Shown here: piece by piece, positions 1-12,081 of the stretch
How positions within the stretch are numbered: position 1 is the first letter of the stretch
How the letters are laid out: every line of letters begins with the position of its first letter
Source: an uncultured Pelagibacteraceae bacterium
GTDB lineage: Bacteria > Pseudomonadota > Alphaproteobacteria > Pelagibacterales > Pelagibacteraceae
Length of the DNA stretch: 60,537 bases
Reading direction: 5' to 3'
Assembly: GCA_902567235.1 (NCBI GenBank)
Contig: CACFLX010000008.1
Coordinates: forward strand, 1-60,537
Translations under genes and position numbers: made by a program
The notes under the pieces: model-generated
Databases searched by the model: none
The model's input: only the letters and a program-made list of their open reading frames with translations
Told to the model about the DNA's origin: nothing

Positions 1-357
1 TCCTTGAACAATTGCATCAACAGGGCAAGACTCTTCACATAATCCACAGTAAATACATTTCAACATGTCAATATCATATCTTGTTGTTTTTCTACTGCCA
101 TCTTCTCTTTCTGTAGATTCAATTGTAATTGCTTGGGCAGGGCAAACTGCCTCGCACAGTTTGCATGCTATACATCTTTCTTCACCATTAGAATATCTTC
201 TTAATGCATGTTCTCCACGAAATCTTGGGCTTATTTTTCCTTTTTCAAATGGGTAGTTTAAAGTTTTTTTTGCCTTAAAAGATTCTTTAATTGCAATAAA
301 TAACCCACTAATGAAATCAACTAATAAAATTGTTTTAATAAATCTAGTTATTTTCAT
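1..357 (-). CDS. nuoI: NADH-quinone oxidoreductase subunit I (3' end beyond window)
   Basis: This subunit carries the two [4Fe-4S] clusters (N6a/N6b) that pass electrons from NuoG towards NuoB in complex I. Translation from the ATG at 357 gives 119 residues without a stop. Two ferredoxin-like motifs are visible: [11 protein letters not shown] (Cys62, 65, 68, 72) and [11 protein letters not shown] (Cys101, 104, 107, 111). The family is about 160 residues, so roughly 40 C-terminal residues lie outside the window. The start sits 2 bases after the nuoH stop, as expected for the last visible gene of the nuo operon. Confidence 0.96.
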   Translation of the reverse strand, partial: MKITRFIKTILLVDFISGLFIAIKESFKAKKTLNYPFEKGKISPRFRGEHALRRYSNGEERCIACKLCEAVCPAQAITIESTEREDGSRKTTRYDIDMLKCIYCGLCEESCPVDAIVQG

Positions 358-359
358 AA

Positions 360-1361
360 TTAATTTGTTGGTAATAGGTTAAAGTAAAACAAATAACTTG
401 CAGTTAAAACTACCCATATTAATGAAAAAGGTAGAAAAATTTTCCAACCAAGTTTCATTAGTTGATCATATCTATATCTTGGCACGATTGCCTTAACTAA
501 AGAAAAAAGAATAAATAATAATAATATTTTAATTATTAACCATAAGGGTGCAGGTACCAGTGTAAAAGGATAGATGTCTATTGGAGATAACCATCCACCA
601 AGAAATAAAATAGATCCCATAGAGCACATCAATAAAATGTTTGCATACTCTCCTAACCAAAACATTGCGTACATCATTCCTGAATATTCAGTTTGGTAAC
701 CTGCTACTAATTCAGCTTCAGCTTCGGGTAAATCAAATGGAGGTCTATTGGTTTCAGCAAGAGCAGAGATAAAAAAAATTACAAACATTGGGAATAGAGG
801 AACTATGAACCATAAATTTTCTTGAGCTATAACAATATCAGTTAAATTTAATGAACCAACGCACAGTAAAACATTTATTATTATTACTCCTATAGAAACT
901 TCATAAGATACCATTTGTGCTGCAGATCTTATTGCGCCTAAAAAAGGATATTTTGAATTTGACGCCCATCCACCCATTATAATTCCGTAAACTCCTAGGG
1001 ACGAAACTGCAAAAAGATATAGTATACCGACATTAATATCAGCTAACACAAAATCTTCGCTAAAAGGTATAACAGCCCAAGAAATTAAAGCTAATGTCAT
1101 AGTTACGATTGGTGCAAGAATAAATATAACTTTATTAGCACTTGCAGGAATGATTATTTCTTTAAAAATATATTTTAAAGCATCTGCTAATGATTGAAAT
1201 AAGCCAAAAGGACCAACTACATTTGGTCCTCTTCTTTTTTGAACAAAAGCCCATACTCTTCTATCAAGCCAAACTATCATTGCAACTGCTGTCAGAATTG
1301 GAATGAGTAAAAGGAGAACATTATAAACTTCTGTTATTAAAATATTTAAATTTTCAATCAT
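360..1361 (-). CDS. nuoH: NADH-quinone oxidoreductase subunit H
   Basis: NuoH is the membrane subunit next to the quinone site that couples the peripheral arm to the proton-pumping arm. The 333-residue product has about eight membrane helices. It has the conserved early segment [20 protein letters not shown] (about residues 31-50) and the acidic loop [20 protein letters not shown] (about 204-223), both hallmarks of this subunit. Its length is normal. It overlaps the nuoG stop by one base, so it is co-translated in the nuo operon. Confidence 0.97.
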   Translation of the reverse strand: MIENLNILITEVYNVLLLLIPILTAVAMIVWLDRRVWAFVQKRRGPNVVGPFGLFQSLADALKYIFKEIIIPASANKVIFILAPIVTMTLALISWAVIPFSEDFVLADINVGILYLFAVSSLGVYGIIMGGWASNSKYPFLGAIRSAAQMVSYEVSIGVIIINVLLCVGSLNLTDIVIAQENLWFIVPLFPMFVIFFISALAETNRPPFDLPEAEAELVAGYQTEYSGMMYAMFWLGEYANILLMCSMGSILFLGGWLSPIDIYPFTLVPAPLWLIIKILLLFILFSLVKAIVPRYRYDQLMKLGWKIFLPFSLIWVVLTASYLFYFNLLPTN

Positions 1362-3391
1362 TATCCATCTGTTCCAGTATTTTTTAGTTTTATTTTTTCA
1401 TTGTGACAATTAATCATAGTCTTTGAAGCTCTTGCTATTACATTTGAAAAATAATAATTTGAACTATCAACGATAATCTTTTCATTGTAAAAAGTTGTAA
1501 CTATTATTTCATTTTGTTTACTATCCTTATTTAAATTTATAAAATTAAACATACTATCTACTAACTCGTCTTTATTCTTAAATAATTTTTTTCTTTTTAA
1601 CAATTCAGATAAATCATTAATAATTTCCCAATCTTCTTTCGCATCACCAGGTGGATAAGAAGCTTTGTAAGCTTTTTGAATATTTCCTTCTAAATTTGTA
1701 AAATATCCATCTTGTTCAACATAGGTTGCACCAGGTAAAATGATATCAGCACATTCTGCTCCATAATCTCCATGACTTCCTATATATATAACAAATTCAT
1801 TTTTTTTTTTAAATTTAAGATTATCTTGACCAACTAAAAATAGAATTTCAAATTCATTATTTAAGGTTTTTGATAAAGTAATATTTTCTAAATCTCCCGT
1901 GCTAATGATATTTAAATCATTAGAACCTACTGTAGATGCATCATTGGATAAGATATTTAAAGAGTTCCATTCATCTGTAATTTTGTTGATGGAAAATAAA
2001 TATTTTTTTATTTCTTCAAATATGTATTTTCCTGACTTTAAATTTAATGCTGATTTACCAATAATTATTAATGGTTTTTTTGAACTTTGAATTTTTGAAC
2101 ACAATTCATGATTTCCCTCGATTATATCCATGATAGTTTTAGTTTCATTTGGAAGAACTTTATATGGGTAAGTCAAATTACCAACATCTCCAATTGAATA
2201 AACATCAAATTTATTTTTTAGATAGCTTTTTCTTATTCTTGAATTTAAAATTGTAGCTTCATATCTTGGGTTTGTTCCTATAAGAACAACTAAATCAGAT
2301 TCTTCGATTCCATTAATTGTTGAATTAAAAATATAATTTTTTTTATCATTTGTATTTATATAAGAATTATCAATTCTTGAATCTAAATATTTTGACTTAA
2401 TAGTCCTGTTAAAAAATTCCTTAATAACATATGAGGTTTCCATATTTGTAAGGTCACCTGTAAATCCTGCGATTTTATCTGGTGCTGTATCATTTATTTT
2501 TTTAATAATTATTTTATTTGCTTCCTCCCAAGATATTTTTTCAAAGCTATTTTTGTTTTTTAGATAAGGTGTATCTAATCTTTGATTTTTAATTCCATCA
2601 CATGCATATCTGGTTTTATCAGATATCCATTCTTCGTTAATATCTTCGTTTATTCTTGGTAAAACTCTTTTTACTTCCCAGCCATATGTGTCAACTCTAA
2701 TATTAGATCCAACAGCATCCATTACATCGATAGTTTCAGTTTTTTTAAGTTCCCATGGTCTTGCTTCAAATACATAAGGTTTCGATGTTAAGGCACCGAC
2801 TGGGCATAGATCAATAACATTAGCTGAAAGCTCTGATTCCATTGATTTTTCTAAATATGTAGCAATCTGCATATCCTCGCCTCTACCAATAGCACCCAGC
2901 TCGGGAACACCAGCAATTTCTGTAGCAAATCTAATACATCTTGTGCAATGAATACATCTGGTCATTTGAGTTTTAATTAAAGGACCCATATACTTATCTG
3001 GAACTTCTCTCTTATTTTCTTTATATCTAGATTTATCTATTCCATAAAACATTGATTGATCTTGCAAATCACATTCACCACCTTGATCACATACAGGGCA
3101 ATCTAAAGGATGATTGGCCAATAAAAACTCCATAACTCCTTTTCTTGCTTTCTCCACTTTTTCTGTATTTGTTTTGATATTCATTCCTTCTGATACTGGC
3201 ATAGCACATGATGCAACAGGTTTAGGTGATTTTTCAATTTCAACTAGGCACATTCTGCAATTACCAGCTATAGAAAGTTTTTCATGATAACAAAATCTAG
3301 GAATTTCTGCTCCTGCTTTTTCACATGCCTGAAGAACAGTTAATCCTTCTTCAACTTCTATATCTAAATCATTTACTTTTAGATTAATCAT
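1361..3391 (-). CDS. nuoG: NADH-quinone oxidoreductase subunit G
   Basis: NuoG is the large Fe-S subunit of the complex I electron-input module. The 676-residue product starts with a [2Fe-2S] ferredoxin domain (Cys34, 45, 48, 62). A His-Cys3 site follows (His94, Cys98, 101, 107), then a [4Fe-4S] site with CIHCTRC near residue 147 and a later Cys in [11 protein letters not shown]. The C-terminal molybdopterin-oxidoreductase-like domain is degenerate and Lys/Asn-rich, which is common for this non-catalytic part. It shares one base with both nuoF and nuoH. Confidence 0.96.
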   Translation of the reverse strand: MINLKVNDLDIEVEEGLTVLQACEKAGAEIPRFCYHEKLSIAGNCRMCLVEIEKSPKPVASCAMPVSEGMNIKTNTEKVEKARKGVMEFLLANHPLDCPVCDQGGECDLQDQSMFYGIDKSRYKENKREVPDKYMGPLIKTQMTRCIHCTRCIRFATEIAGVPELGAIGRGEDMQIATYLEKSMESELSANVIDLCPVGALTSKPYVFEARPWELKKTETIDVMDAVGSNIRVDTYGWEVKRVLPRINEDINEEWISDKTRYACDGIKNQRLDTPYLKNKNSFEKISWEEANKIIIKKINDTAPDKIAGFTGDLTNMETSYVIKEFFNRTIKSKYLDSRIDNSYINTNDKKNYIFNSTINGIEESDLVVLIGTNPRYEATILNSRIRKSYLKNKFDVYSIGDVGNLTYPYKVLPNETKTIMDIIEGNHELCSKIQSSKKPLIIIGKSALNLKSGKYIFEEIKKYLFSINKITDEWNSLNILSNDASTVGSNDLNIISTGDLENITLSKTLNNEFEILFLVGQDNLKFKKKNEFVIYIGSHGDYGAECADIILPGATYVEQDGYFTNLEGNIQKAYKASYPPGDAKEDWEIINDLSELLKRKKLFKNKDELVDSMFNFINLNKDSKQNEIIVTTFYNEKIIVDSSNYYFSNVIARASKTMINCHNEKIKLKNTGTDG

Positions 3392-4713
3392 TATTTTTCC
3401 AATAAGTGTTGATCCACTAAGTAAGGAATTTTTTTACCTTTGTTTATTAATGGATTGAAATTATTTCTTTTAGCCACTTCTTTTTTAAAATGTCTGAGTA
3501 AACCTTGTACAGGCCATGCGGATCCTTCACCAAAAGCACAAATAGTATGTCCCTCTATTTGTTTAGTAACATCCATAAGCATATCAACTTCATCTCTTGA
3601 AGCTTCGCCTTTGGCCATTCTCTCCAACATTCTCCACATCCATCCAGATCCCTCTCTGCATGGTGTGCATTGACCACAGCTTTCATGTTTGTAAAACCTT
3701 GCAATTCTAGCCATACATTTAATTATATCTTGATCTTTATTTATAACGACAATTCCTGCGGTACCTAATCCACTTTTTTCTTCAACCAATGAATCAAAAT
3801 CCATCTTGATTGTTTCACAAATATTTTTTGGTAGTAGCGGCATTGAAGAACCTCCTGGAATCACTGCCTGTAGATTATCCCATCCACCAACTACACCTCC
3901 TGCATGTTTCTCAATTAAATCTTTTAATGAAATTCCCATTTCTTCTTCAACGTTACATGGGTTATTTACATTGCCTGAAATACAATAAATTTTTGTTCCT
4001 GTGTTTTTTGGTCTTCCTAAAGATGCAAACCACTTAGCACCTCTTCTTAATATTGTTGGAACTACCGCTATTGTTTCAACATTGTTTATGATTGTTGGAC
4101 AGCCGTAAAGTCCAATTAAAGCAGGAAAAGGAGGTTTCAATCTAGGTTGACCCTTTTTACCTTCTAGGCTTTCTAATAAAGCAGTTTCTTCTCCACAAAT
4201 ATAAGCTCCTGCACCGTAATGAATATATATGTCAAAATCCCACCCACTACCACAGGCGTTTAAACCAATTAGTTTTTTTTCATAAGCTTCATTTATTGCT
4301 TCTTGAAGTTTATTACCTTCGTTAAAATACTCTCCTCTTATATAAATATAGCATTTATTTGCATTAACGGCGTAAGCAGTTAACAGACAACCTTCTATTA
4401 GTTTATGAGGCTCAAATCTTAAAATATCTCTATCTTTACATGTTCCAGGTTCTGATTCATCAGCATTAATAACAAGATAGTGTGGTCTTGAGCCTATTTC
4501 TTTTGGCGCAAATGACCATTTAAGACCTGTTGGAAAGCCTGCGCCACCTCTCCCTCTTAGTTCAGAACTTTTTATCTCGTTAATTATCCAGTCTTTACCT
4601 TTTTTAATAATTTCATTAGTATTTTGCCAATCTCCTCTCTTTTGAGCAGATAAAATATCAGGACCCAAATCGTTATATAAGTTTTTAAAAATTCTATCTT
4701 CGTCTTTAAGCAT
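3391..4713 (-). CDS. nuoF: NADH-quinone oxidoreductase subunit F
   Basis: NuoF oxidises NADH through FMN and the N3 [4Fe-4S] cluster. The 440-residue product has the FMN/NADH glycine-rich segment [13 protein letters not shown] (about residues 54-66), a second glycine-rich segment [14 protein letters not shown], and the cluster motif [11 protein letters not shown] (about 345) with a distal Cys in [10 protein letters not shown]. Length matches the family. The gene overlaps nuoE by 8 bases and nuoG by one. Confidence 0.97.
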   Translation of the reverse strand: MLKDEDRIFKNLYNDLGPDILSAQKRGDWQNTNEIIKKGKDWIINEIKSSELRGRGGAGFPTGLKWSFAPKEIGSRPHYLVINADESEPGTCKDRDILRFEPHKLIEGCLLTAYAVNANKCYIYIRGEYFNEGNKLQEAINEAYEKKLIGLNACGSGWDFDIYIHYGAGAYICGEETALLESLEGKKGQPRLKPPFPALIGLYGCPTIINNVETIAVVPTILRRGAKWFASLGRPKNTGTKIYCISGNVNNPCNVEEEMGISLKDLIEKHAGGVVGGWDNLQAVIPGGSSMPLLPKNICETIKMDFDSLVEEKSGLGTAGIVVINKDQDIIKCMARIARFYKHESCGQCTPCREGSGWMWRMLERMAKGEASRDEVDMLMDVTKQIEGHTICAFGEGSAWPVQGLLRHFKKEVAKRNNFNPLINKGKKIPYLVDQHLLEK

Positions 4714-5314
4714 TGTTTATATTTAATAAAGTTTTTCTATTATTTTCTGGTTCAGAATTTTTTCTACCTTTGTAAGAACCAGCTTTTGGTTTTTCTCCAT
4801 TTTGTATTTGATCTATTATTTTTTCTGTTTGTTCTTTACTTAAGTCTTCATAATAGTCATCGTTAATTTGCATCATAGGGGCATTTATACATGCACCCAA
4901 ACACTCTACTTCCATCCAAGAACAGATTTTATCCTTGGAAAGTTCATTTTCTTTATTTGATATTTTTTCTTTACAGGCTTTTACAATATCGTAAGCACCT
5001 CTAATCATACATGGTGTAGTAGTACAAATTTGAAAAAAATATTTTCCTACAGGAGATAAATTGTACATTGAATAAAATGTAGCAACCTCATAAACTTTGA
5101 TATATGGCATACTTAAAAACTTTGCTACATATTTCATTGCAGCGAGAGGTATCCAATTATTGTTTTGTTTTTGAGCCAAATAAAGTAAAGCCATTACCGC
5201 ACTTTGCTGCTTGCTAGCTGGATAATTTTTAATTATTTTTTGTGCTTTATCTAAATTTTTACTATCAAATTTAAAATCTAACGGCTGATCTTTTGAAATT
5301 TTTTTTATACTCAT
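4706..5314 (-). CDS. nuoE: NADH-quinone oxidoreductase subunit E
   Basis: NuoE is the thioredoxin-like [2Fe-2S] subunit (cluster N1a) of the NADH dehydrogenase module. The 202-residue product shows the paired cluster motifs [10 protein letters not shown] and CLGACINAP in the expected order, about 40 residues apart. After about residue 170 there is a polar, Lys/Asn-rich tail with no clear domain. The gene overlaps nuoF by 8 bases and nuoD by 4, so translation is probably coupled. Confidence 0.96.
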   Translation of the reverse strand: MSIKKISKDQPLDFKFDSKNLDKAQKIIKNYPASKQQSAVMALLYLAQKQNNNWIPLAAMKYVAKFLSMPYIKVYEVATFYSMYNLSPVGKYFFQICTTTPCMIRGAYDIVKACKEKISNKENELSKDKICSWMEVECLGACINAPMMQINDDYYEDLSKEQTEKIIDQIQNGEKPKAGSYKGRKNSEPENNRKTLLNINNA

Positions 5315-6486
5315 CTGTCTATTTCTCCAAAAACTACATCCATTGAACCTAAAACAGCCGGAACATCAGCTAACATATGACCCTTGATCAAATAATCCAT
5401 CGATTGTAAATGAGAAAAACCTGGGGCTCTTATTTTACATTTATAAGGTTTACTTGAGCCATCAGAAATTAAATAAACTCCAAATTCTCCTTTAGGAGCT
5501 TCGACAGCCACATATATCTCATCCTTCTTGACTCTGTATCCTTCTGTAAATAATTTAAAATGATGAATTAACGCTTCCATAGACTCTTTAAGTTCCTTTT
5601 TAGGAGGAGGACTTATTTTTCCATCTAAAGACTTTACAGGACCAGTTGGCATTTTTGCCAAACATTGATTTATAATTTTCACACTTTCTTTCATTTCTTC
5701 AATACGACATAAATATCTATCGTAACAATCACCATTTTTGCCTATTGGAATTTTAAATTCCAGTTGATCATAACATTCATATGGTTGAGATTTTCTTAAA
5801 TCCCATGGGATTCCTGATCCTCTTAGCATAACTCCTGAAAATGAATGATCTAAAGCATCCTGTTTAGAAACGATACCGATATCAACATTTCTTTGTTTAA
5901 AAATTCTATTATCAGTTAAAAGTGTTTCTAAATCATTAATAACTTTTGGAAAATTTTGACAAAACTTTGCGATATCTTCACTTAGTCCTCTTGGTAAATC
6001 TTGATGTACACCACCAGTTCTAAAATAATTAGCATGCAATCTTGAACCTGAAACTCTTTCATAAAAAGTCATCAAAGTTTCTCTTTCTTCAAAACCCCAA
6101 AGTGAAGGTGTCAAAGCCCCTACGTCTAATGCTTGGGTAGTTATATTTAAAATATGACTTAAAATTCTTCCAATTTCACAAAACATTACTCTTATAAATT
6201 GAGCTCTAATTGGAACATCAATGTGTAAAATTTTTTCTACAGCTAGTGCAAATGCATGTTCTTGATTCATGGGAGCAACATAGTCAAGTCTATCAAAATA
6301 AGGTAATGCTTGGAGGTAAGTTTTATTTTCGATTAATTTTTCTGTCCCTCTGTGTAACAATCCAATATGAGGATCTGCATGCTCTACTATTTCACCATCT
6401 AATTCTAAAATAAGCCTTAGCACTCCATGTGCTGCTGGATGCTGTGGTCCAAAGTTTAAATTTAAAGTTTTTTTTTCTTTAGGCAT
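5311..6486 (-). CDS. nuoD: NADH-quinone oxidoreductase subunit D
   Basis: NuoD is the 49-kDa subunit that forms the quinone-binding pocket with NuoB. The 391-residue product opens with [15 protein letters not shown], the family signature that places the quinone-contacting His in a loop. It also has [12 protein letters not shown] and ends in DVVFGEIDR, both typical. It is encoded separately from NuoC, as in most alphaproteobacteria. It shares one base with nuoC and 4 with nuoE. Confidence 0.97.
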   Translation of the reverse strand: MPKEKKTLNLNFGPQHPAAHGVLRLILELDGEIVEHADPHIGLLHRGTEKLIENKTYLQALPYFDRLDYVAPMNQEHAFALAVEKILHIDVPIRAQFIRVMFCEIGRILSHILNITTQALDVGALTPSLWGFEERETLMTFYERVSGSRLHANYFRTGGVHQDLPRGLSEDIAKFCQNFPKVINDLETLLTDNRIFKQRNVDIGIVSKQDALDHSFSGVMLRGSGIPWDLRKSQPYECYDQLEFKIPIGKNGDCYDRYLCRIEEMKESVKIINQCLAKMPTGPVKSLDGKISPPPKKELKESMEALIHHFKLFTEGYRVKKDEIYVAVEAPKGEFGVYLISDGSSKPYKCKIRAPGFSHLQSMDYLIKGHMLADVPAVLGSMDVVFGEIDR

Positions 6487-7076
6487 TATTTCTTAGTTTG
6501 TTTTTTTATATACTCAGTTCCTTCCCATGGACTTTCATAATCAAAATTTCTATAATTTTGCTCTAATTTTACTGGTTCATAGATAACTTTTTTGTTATCC
6601 TCGCTATATCTAACTTCATTATGGCCAGTCAATGGAAAATCTTTTCTTAATGGATGACCTACAAAACCATAATCAGTCAAAATTCTTCTTAGGTCTGGGT
6701 GGTTTTTAAATTTAATACCATACATATCAAATACTTCTCTTTCCATCCAATTTGCTGAGGGAAAAACTGATGTTAGTGATGACACAATTTCATTTTCATT
6801 AATAAAAAAATCTATAAGAATTCTAGAATTAAATTCGTGACTTAAAAATAAATAAACAAGTTTAAAGCGTCTTTCATTTTCAGGATAATCCACTGCTGTT
6901 ATGTCAATTAACTGTTTAAATTTTGTTTTATTATTATTTTTCAAAAATAAAACTACTTCTAATAAATTCTCGTTTTCAATATTTATACAGATATGGCTGT
7001 GATTAATTTTTGTTGTTTTAACTTTTGTTGCCAGTTCAGAGTTAATTTTTTTTTCTAAATCAGATAAATTTTTCAT
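6486..7076 (-). CDS. nuoC: NADH-quinone oxidoreductase subunit C
   Basis: NuoC is the 30-kDa peripheral-arm subunit. The 196-residue product contains the signature [20 protein letters not shown] followed by [20 protein letters not shown], the conserved block that contacts NuoD. The N-terminal half is more divergent. It lies between nuoB (4-base gap) and nuoD (one-base overlap), the usual position. Confidence 0.96.
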   Translation of the reverse strand: MKNLSDLEKKINSELATKVKTTKINHSHICINIENENLLEVVLFLKNNNKTKFKQLIDITAVDYPENERRFKLVYLFLSHEFNSRILIDFFINENEIVSSLTSVFPSANWMEREVFDMYGIKFKNHPDLRRILTDYGFVGHPLRKDFPLTGHNEVRYSEDNKKVIYEPVKLEQNYRNFDYESPWEGTEYIKKQTKK

Positions 7077-7080
7077 AACT

Positions 7081-7602
7081 TTATCTTTCCAAAGAACCTT
7101 TATTTCTTATTTTTTTTTGGAGTTGCATTATTCCATAAAGAAGTGCTTCAGCTGAAGGTGGGCAACCTGGAACATAAATATCAACTGGTACAATTCTATC
7201 ACATCCCCTAACTACTGAGTAAGAATAATGGTAATAACCACCACCATTAGCACAGCTTCCCATAGAAATTACATATCTAGGTTCAGGCATCTGATCATAA
7301 ACTTTTCTTAGAGCTGGGGCCATTTTATTTGTTAAAGTTCCAGCTACAATCATTACATCAGATTGTCTCGGTGAACCTCGTGGAGCTGCACCAAATCTTT
7401 CTAAGTCATATCTTGGCATCGATGTATGCATCATTTCAACAGCGCAACAAGCAAGTCCAAAAGTCATCCAATGTAATGAGCCTGCACGTGCCCAATTAAC
7501 TAAATTATCAAAAGATGTTGTTATAAATCCATTTTCACTAAAATCTTTTGCAAGCTTTTTAAACTCTTCAGGTATTTGATTGTCTTTTTCTGAAATTACC
7601 AT
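7081..7602 (-). CDS. nuoB: NADH-quinone oxidoreductase subunit B
   Basis: NuoB carries cluster N2, the last Fe-S centre before ubiquinone. The 173-residue product has the vicinal cysteine motif [10 protein letters not shown] (about residues 51-60) and two further ligands in [20 protein letters not shown] and [12 protein letters not shown]. All four expected cluster cysteines are present and length is normal. It lies 3 bases after nuoA and 4 before nuoC. Confidence 0.97.
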   Translation of the reverse strand: MVISEKDNQIPEEFKKLAKDFSENGFITTSFDNLVNWARAGSLHWMTFGLACCAVEMMHTSMPRYDLERFGAAPRGSPRQSDVMIVAGTLTNKMAPALRKVYDQMPEPRYVISMGSCANGGGYYHYSYSVVRGCDRIVPVDIYVPGCPPSAEALLYGIMQLQKKIRNKGSLER

Positions 7603-7605
7603 TTT

Positions 7606-7977
7606 TTATTCCCAATCTAGAGCTCCTTTTTTCCATTCATAAACAAAACCTACTGTTAAAATAAATAAAAATATCATCATTGACACAAAACCTAAGAAAC
7701 CAATTTTTCCAAGGGAAATAGCCCAAGGAAATAAGAATGCTATTTCAAGGTCAAAAATAATAAATAATATTGCAACCAAATAAAACCTTACATCAAATTC
7801 CATTCTTGAATCATTAAATGGCTCAAATCCACATTCATAAGCAGAAAGTTTTTCAGGATCAGGTTTTTTTGGGGATAAAGCGTAATTAATCATAATAAAT
7901 ATAAAACTTAAACCCAAAGCAATAATTAAAAAAACAACTATTGAAAAATATTCTTTTAAAAAATCCGCAAGCATCAC
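7606..7977 (-). CDS. nuoA: NADH-quinone oxidoreductase subunit A
   Basis: NuoA is a small three-helix membrane subunit near the quinone site. The 123-residue product has a first helix at about 10-30, then the loop [12 protein letters not shown] with the conserved Cys, then two further helices including [12 protein letters not shown]. It is the first gene of the nuo operon. The 93 bases between it and tRNA-Asp presumably hold the operon promoter, but I cannot assign a clear -35/-10 pair. Confidence 0.96.
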   Translation of the reverse strand: MMLADFLKEYFSIVVFLIIALGLSFIFIMINYALSPKKPDPEKLSAYECGFEPFNDSRMEFDVRFYLVAILFIIFDLEIAFLFPWAISLGKIGFLGFVSMMIFLFILTVGFVYEWKKGALDWE

Positions 7978-8070
7978 ATTCTATATATAATCTTTTGAAC
8001 TAAATGAAAGTGGAGTTAAAGTCACATTTTGTTGGTTATTTTAAACAAATAATAATATTTATCAAAATGA

Positions 8071-8147
8071 TGGCGGGAGTGAAGGGACTCGAACCCTCGA
8101 CCTATCGCGTGACAGGCGATCGCTCTAACCAACTGAGCTACACCCCC
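8071..8147 (-). tRNA. tRNA-Asp (GTC)
   Basis: The reverse strand folds as a 77-base cloverleaf with 5' acceptor strand GGGGGTG pairing CACTCCC (one G-U), D-arm TAGCTCAGTTGGTTAGAGC, anticodon loop CTGTCAC (anticodon GTC) and T-arm GGGTTCGAGTCCC. CCA is encoded. It lies 7 bases downstream of tRNA-Val on the same strand, so the two are probably processed from one transcript. Confidence 0.97.
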
Positions 8148-8154
8148 GAGTTTT

Positions 8155-8230
8155 TGGTGGGCAGTAAAGGACTCGAACCTTTGACCCCCTCGGTGTAAAC
8201 GAGATGCTCTACCAACTGAGCTAACCGCCC
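8155..8230 (-). tRNA. tRNA-Val (TAC)
   Basis: The reverse strand folds as a 76-base cloverleaf with 5' acceptor strand GGGCGGT pairing ACTGCCC, D-arm TAGCTCAGTTGGTAGAGC, anticodon loop TTTACAC (anticodon TAC) and T-arm AGGTTCGAGTCCT. CCA is encoded. It precedes tRNA-Asp on the minus strand and follows lon. Confidence 0.97.
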
Positions 8231-8278
8231 AAAAACAGGCTACTAATACAACAAGGCAGGGTTAATGTAAATTGTTAA

Positions 8279-10666
8279 TTACTGAATGCTAGCTTGTGAT
8301 TTTTGTTCTTTATTAGTTTTTGAAATGTTTTCGACTTCAGTCCATTCAACTTTTTTCAATTCCTTTTTAAGAGCAATTTTCAATACTTCATCAACATTTT
8401 CAACTGCTGTAATTTTAATATCTTCACGAACTTTTTTTGGAATATCTACTAGATCTTTTTCATTTTCTTTAGGAATTATAACTTGTTTTATTCCTGCTCT
8501 ATGTGCAGCTAATAATTTTTCTTTTAAACCTCCTATTGGTAGGACTTGACCTGTAATTGTTACCTCACCTGTCATAGCAACATGTTTATGTACAGGATTA
8601 TTTGTAATTGAAGAAACAATAGATGTAACCATAGCAATTCCTGCAGAAGGTCCATCTTTTGGAGTTGCTCCCTCTGGTACGTGTATATGAAAATCTTTTT
8701 TTTCAAAAATTGGCGGTATAATTCCATATTCTAAGCTTTTTGATCTAACAAAAGATTTTGCAGCTTTTACTGACTCTTGCATTACATCACCTAATTTTCC
8801 AGTAATTTGCATTCTTCCTTTACCTGGCATATGAACGGTTTCAATTTTAAGAATTTCTCCTCCAAACTCTGTCCAGGCTAAACCTGTAACTACTCCAATT
8901 TTATCTTCAGATTCAACTTCTCCATATTTAAATTTTTTAACTCCTAAAAAATCATGAATATTTGCATCATTTACTGTCACTTTTTTTTCTTCTCCACTAA
9001 CTACTTTTTTAACTACTTTTCTTGCAACTTTTGATATTTCTCTTTCTAAGTTTCTTACACCAGACTCTCTTGTGTAGCTTCTTATTATTTCCTTAATTGT
9101 TCCATCTAATAAATTTAATTCTTCTTTGTTAACTCCATTTTCTTTTATTTGTTTTGGAAGCAAGTATTTATTTGCAATGTTTATTTTCTCATCCTCGGTG
9201 TATCCGGGTATTCTTATAACTTCCATTCTGTCTAGTAACGGAGGTAATATGTTTAATGTATTAGCAGTAGTAACAAACATAACGTCGGAAAGATCATAAT
9301 CAACTTCAAGGTAATGATCGTTAAATGTTGTATTTTGTTCGGGATCTAAAGCTTCGAGTAATGCTGATGATGGGTCACCTCTGTAATCGTTGCCAACTTT
9401 ATCAATTTCATCAAGTAGGATAAGTGGGTTTTTTGTTCCAGCTTTTTTCATCATTTGAATAATTTTGCCAGGCAAAGAACCTATGTAAGTTCTTCTGTGC
9501 CCCCTTATTTCAGCTTCATCTCTAACACCACCTAAAGACATTCTTACAAACTGTCTGTTAGTAGCTTTTGCAATTGATTTACCAAGAGATGTTTTACCAA
9601 CTCCTGGCGGGCCAATTAAACATAAAATTGGGCCTTTTATTTTATCCATTCTTTTTTGTACAGCTAAGAATTCAATAATTCTTTCTTTAACTTTTTCTAA
9701 ACCATAATGATCTTCATCAAGTTGATTAAGTGCTTTATTTAAATCTATATCAATTTTATCTTTTTTGTACCAAGGTATATCAATCATCCAATCTAGATAA
9801 TTTCTAACCACTGTAGCTTCGGCAGACATTGGACTCATGTTTTTTAACTTCTTTAGTTCAGACATGCATTTTTTTTGTACTTCCTTTGGCATTTTCGCTT
9901 TTTGTATAGCTTTATTTAAATTTGATGTTTCATCTTTACCTTCTTCAATTTCACCCAGTTCTTTTTGGATGGCTTTTAATTGTTCATTTAAGTAGTACTC
10001 TCTTTGGGTTTTTTCCATTTGAGTTTTAACTCTGCCTCTAATTTTTTTCTCTACACCAATTATACTTGTTTCATTCTCCATTATTTTTATAACGCTGTTT
10101 AATCTTTTTTTAACATCGGTTGTTTCAAAAATTTGTTGTCTTTCAGAAATTGTTACGTTTAAATGAGAGGCTATGTTATCAGCAATTTTAGCTGGATCTT
10201 TTAATTCTTTGATTTTAGTTATTGTTTCTGAAGATATTTTTTTATTTATTGAAGAAAGTTTTTCTAATCTTCTGACAGCAGTGATAGCTAATGGCATTAA
10301 ATCTTCGTTTTTAAGAAACACGTCGTTACAATGTTCATAAGCACATGTTATAAATTTTTCATCATCCTGGAAATCAATTATCTTAACTCTTTTTAAACCT
10401 TCTACTAAAACTTTAACAGTACCATCAGGTAATTTTAAAAGCTGTAAAATAGAACTTTCACACCCATACATAAATATATCAGTTTTTTTTGGATCATCTA
10501 CTTCAGAATTTTTTTGAGTTACTAAAATAATTTTTTTATTATCTTTCATAACTTCATTTAATGCTGTTATAGATTTATCTCTTCCGACAAATAAAGGTAT
10601 TACGATACCTGGGAAGACTACAATATCTCGTAGCGGTAAAAGTGGTGATTTATGTTTAACTTCCAT
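8279..10666 (-). CDS. lon: ATP-dependent protease Lon
   Basis: Lon is the cytoplasmic AAA+ serine protease for misfolded and regulatory proteins. The 795-residue product has the LON substrate-binding N-domain starting at SPLLPLRDIVVFPG, Walker A GPPGVGKTS (about 354-362), Walker B LILLDEID, and a C-terminal protease domain with the catalytic Ser in PKDGPSAGIAM and Lys in GLKEKLLAAHRAG. Length is normal. It is the last gene of the tig-clpP-clpX-lon block, 61 bases after clpX. That gap is long enough for its own promoter. Confidence 0.98.
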   Translation of the reverse strand: MEVKHKSPLLPLRDIVVFPGIVIPLFVGRDKSITALNEVMKDNKKIILVTQKNSEVDDPKKTDIFMYGCESSILQLLKLPDGTVKVLVEGLKRVKIIDFQDDEKFITCAYEHCNDVFLKNEDLMPLAITAVRRLEKLSSINKKISSETITKIKELKDPAKIADNIASHLNVTISERQQIFETTDVKKRLNSVIKIMENETSIIGVEKKIRGRVKTQMEKTQREYYLNEQLKAIQKELGEIEEGKDETSNLNKAIQKAKMPKEVQKKCMSELKKLKNMSPMSAEATVVRNYLDWMIDIPWYKKDKIDIDLNKALNQLDEDHYGLEKVKERIIEFLAVQKRMDKIKGPILCLIGPPGVGKTSLGKSIAKATNRQFVRMSLGGVRDEAEIRGHRRTYIGSLPGKIIQMMKKAGTKNPLILLDEIDKVGNDYRGDPSSALLEALDPEQNTTFNDHYLEVDYDLSDVMFVTTANTLNILPPLLDRMEVIRIPGYTEDEKINIANKYLLPKQIKENGVNKEELNLLDGTIKEIIRSYTRESGVRNLEREISKVARKVVKKVVSGEEKKVTVNDANIHDFLGVKKFKYGEVESEDKIGVVTGLAWTEFGGEILKIETVHMPGKGRMQITGKLGDVMQESVKAAKSFVRSKSLEYGIIPPIFEKKDFHIHVPEGATPKDGPSAGIAMVTSIVSSITNNPVHKHVAMTGEVTITGQVLPIGGLKEKLLAAHRAGIKQVIIPKENEKDLVDIPKKVREDIKITAVENVDEVLKIALKKELKKVEWTEVENISKTNKEQKSQASIQ

Positions 10667-10727
10667 AGACTAAATATGGATATTATATTAATTTTTGCAA
10701 TAGAAAATTATCACTTATTAGCCTTAT

Positions 10728-11993
10728 TTAGGCCGCAGATGTTTTTTCTGACTTAGATTTAACTTCTTTCGTGTGAATTATTAATGGATCGTTTTGACCT
10801 TTGGCCGCACCCGCATCAATAATAACTTCATCTATATTTTCTTGTCCTGGTAAGTCAAACATGGTTTTTAAAAGTATATTTTCTAAAATCGACCTTAATC
10901 CCCTTGCTCCAGTTTTTTTATTTATTGCTTTTTGAGCAATTTCCTTAATTGCTTTGTCTTTAAATGTTAATTTAACACCTTCTAATTTAAATAATTCTTT
11001 GTATTGTTTAATCAGAGAGTTTTTTGGTTCAACTAATATCTTTATTAATGAACTTTCATCTAAGTCCTCTAACGTTGCATTAATTGGAAGTCTACCAATG
11101 AATTCTGGAATAAGTCCGTATTTTAACAAATCTTCAGGTTCAAGACCTTTCATCCATTCACCTATCTTTTTGTCTGCAACACTTTTAACTTCTGCTCCAA
11201 AACCAATTGATGAACCTTTGTCTCTTTGAGAAATAATTTTATCCAATCCAGCAAAGGCACCACCACAAATAAATAGTATGTTAGTAGTATCTACTTGTAA
11301 AAATTCTTGTTGTGGATGTTTTCTTCCACCTTGAGGGGGTACACTTGCTACTGTACCTTCCATTATTTTTAATAATGCTTGTTGTACACCTTCTCCAGAA
11401 ACATCTCTTGTAATTGATGGATTTTCAGATTTTCTACTTATCTTATCAACTTCATCAATGTACACGATTCCTCTTTGAGCTTTTTCTACGTTATAATCTG
11501 CTGCTTGTAGTAATTTTAAAATAATATTTTCAACATCTTCACCAACATAACCTGCTTCTGTTAAAGTTGTTGCATCAGCCATTGTGAATGGAACATCTAA
11601 AATCCTAGCTAATGTTTGAGCTAATAAAGTTTTACCACATCCTGTGGGTCCTAATAATAGAATATTTGATTTTGCTAGTTCTACTGTTTTGCTAGTTTTA
11701 TTTTCATAATTTAGTCTTTTATAATGGTTATGAACCGCAACAGACAAAACTTTTTTAGCATAATTTTGTCCAATAACATAATCATCAAGAACTTTGCAAA
11801 TTTCTTTTGGTGAAGGTAATCCATCTTGATGTTTAACAAAAGTATCTTTATTTTCTTCCTTAATAATATCCATGCACAGTTCCACACATTCATCACAAAT
11901 AAAAACTGTAGGACCAGCAATGAGTTTTCTTACTTCGTGTTGGCTTTTGCCACAAAAAGAACAATAGAGAATATTTTTATTATTTGTGCTCAT
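10728..11993 (-). CDS. clpX: ATP-dependent Clp protease ATP-binding subunit ClpX
   Basis: ClpX unfolds substrates and feeds them to ClpP. The 421-residue product has an N-terminal zinc-binding domain (Cys pairs in CSFCGK and [10 protein letters not shown]), Walker A GPTGCGKT, Walker [11 protein letters not shown], and the sensor-2 arginine region [11 protein letters not shown]. Length is normal. It lies downstream of clpP with an 88-base gap and upstream of lon. That order is standard in alphaproteobacteria. Confidence 0.98.
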   Translation of the reverse strand: MSTNNKNILYCSFCGKSQHEVRKLIAGPTVFICDECVELCMDIIKEENKDTFVKHQDGLPSPKEICKVLDDYVIGQNYAKKVLSVAVHNHYKRLNYENKTSKTVELAKSNILLLGPTGCGKTLLAQTLARILDVPFTMADATTLTEAGYVGEDVENIILKLLQAADYNVEKAQRGIVYIDEVDKISRKSENPSITRDVSGEGVQQALLKIMEGTVASVPPQGGRKHPQQEFLQVDTTNILFICGGAFAGLDKIISQRDKGSSIGFGAEVKSVADKKIGEWMKGLEPEDLLKYGLIPEFIGRLPINATLEDLDESSLIKILVEPKNSLIKQYKELFKLEGVKLTFKDKAIKEIAQKAINKKTGARGLRSILENILLKTMFDLPGQENIDEVIIDAGAAKGQNDPLIIHTKEVKSKSEKTSAA

Positions 11994-12081
11994 AATTTTT
12001 ATTTCGAATCAATTTAATCACTCTATTACATTTGACTCATTTCAATCAAGTGTAGGTTGAGGAACATCTATATATAGTAAG

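Noticed and set aside
8004-8198. Plus-strand open frame with GLEPSTYRVTGDRSNQ-like residues
   Set aside because: It is the antisense of tRNA-Asp and tRNA-Val. This peptide is a well-known false protein from tRNA T-arm antisense.
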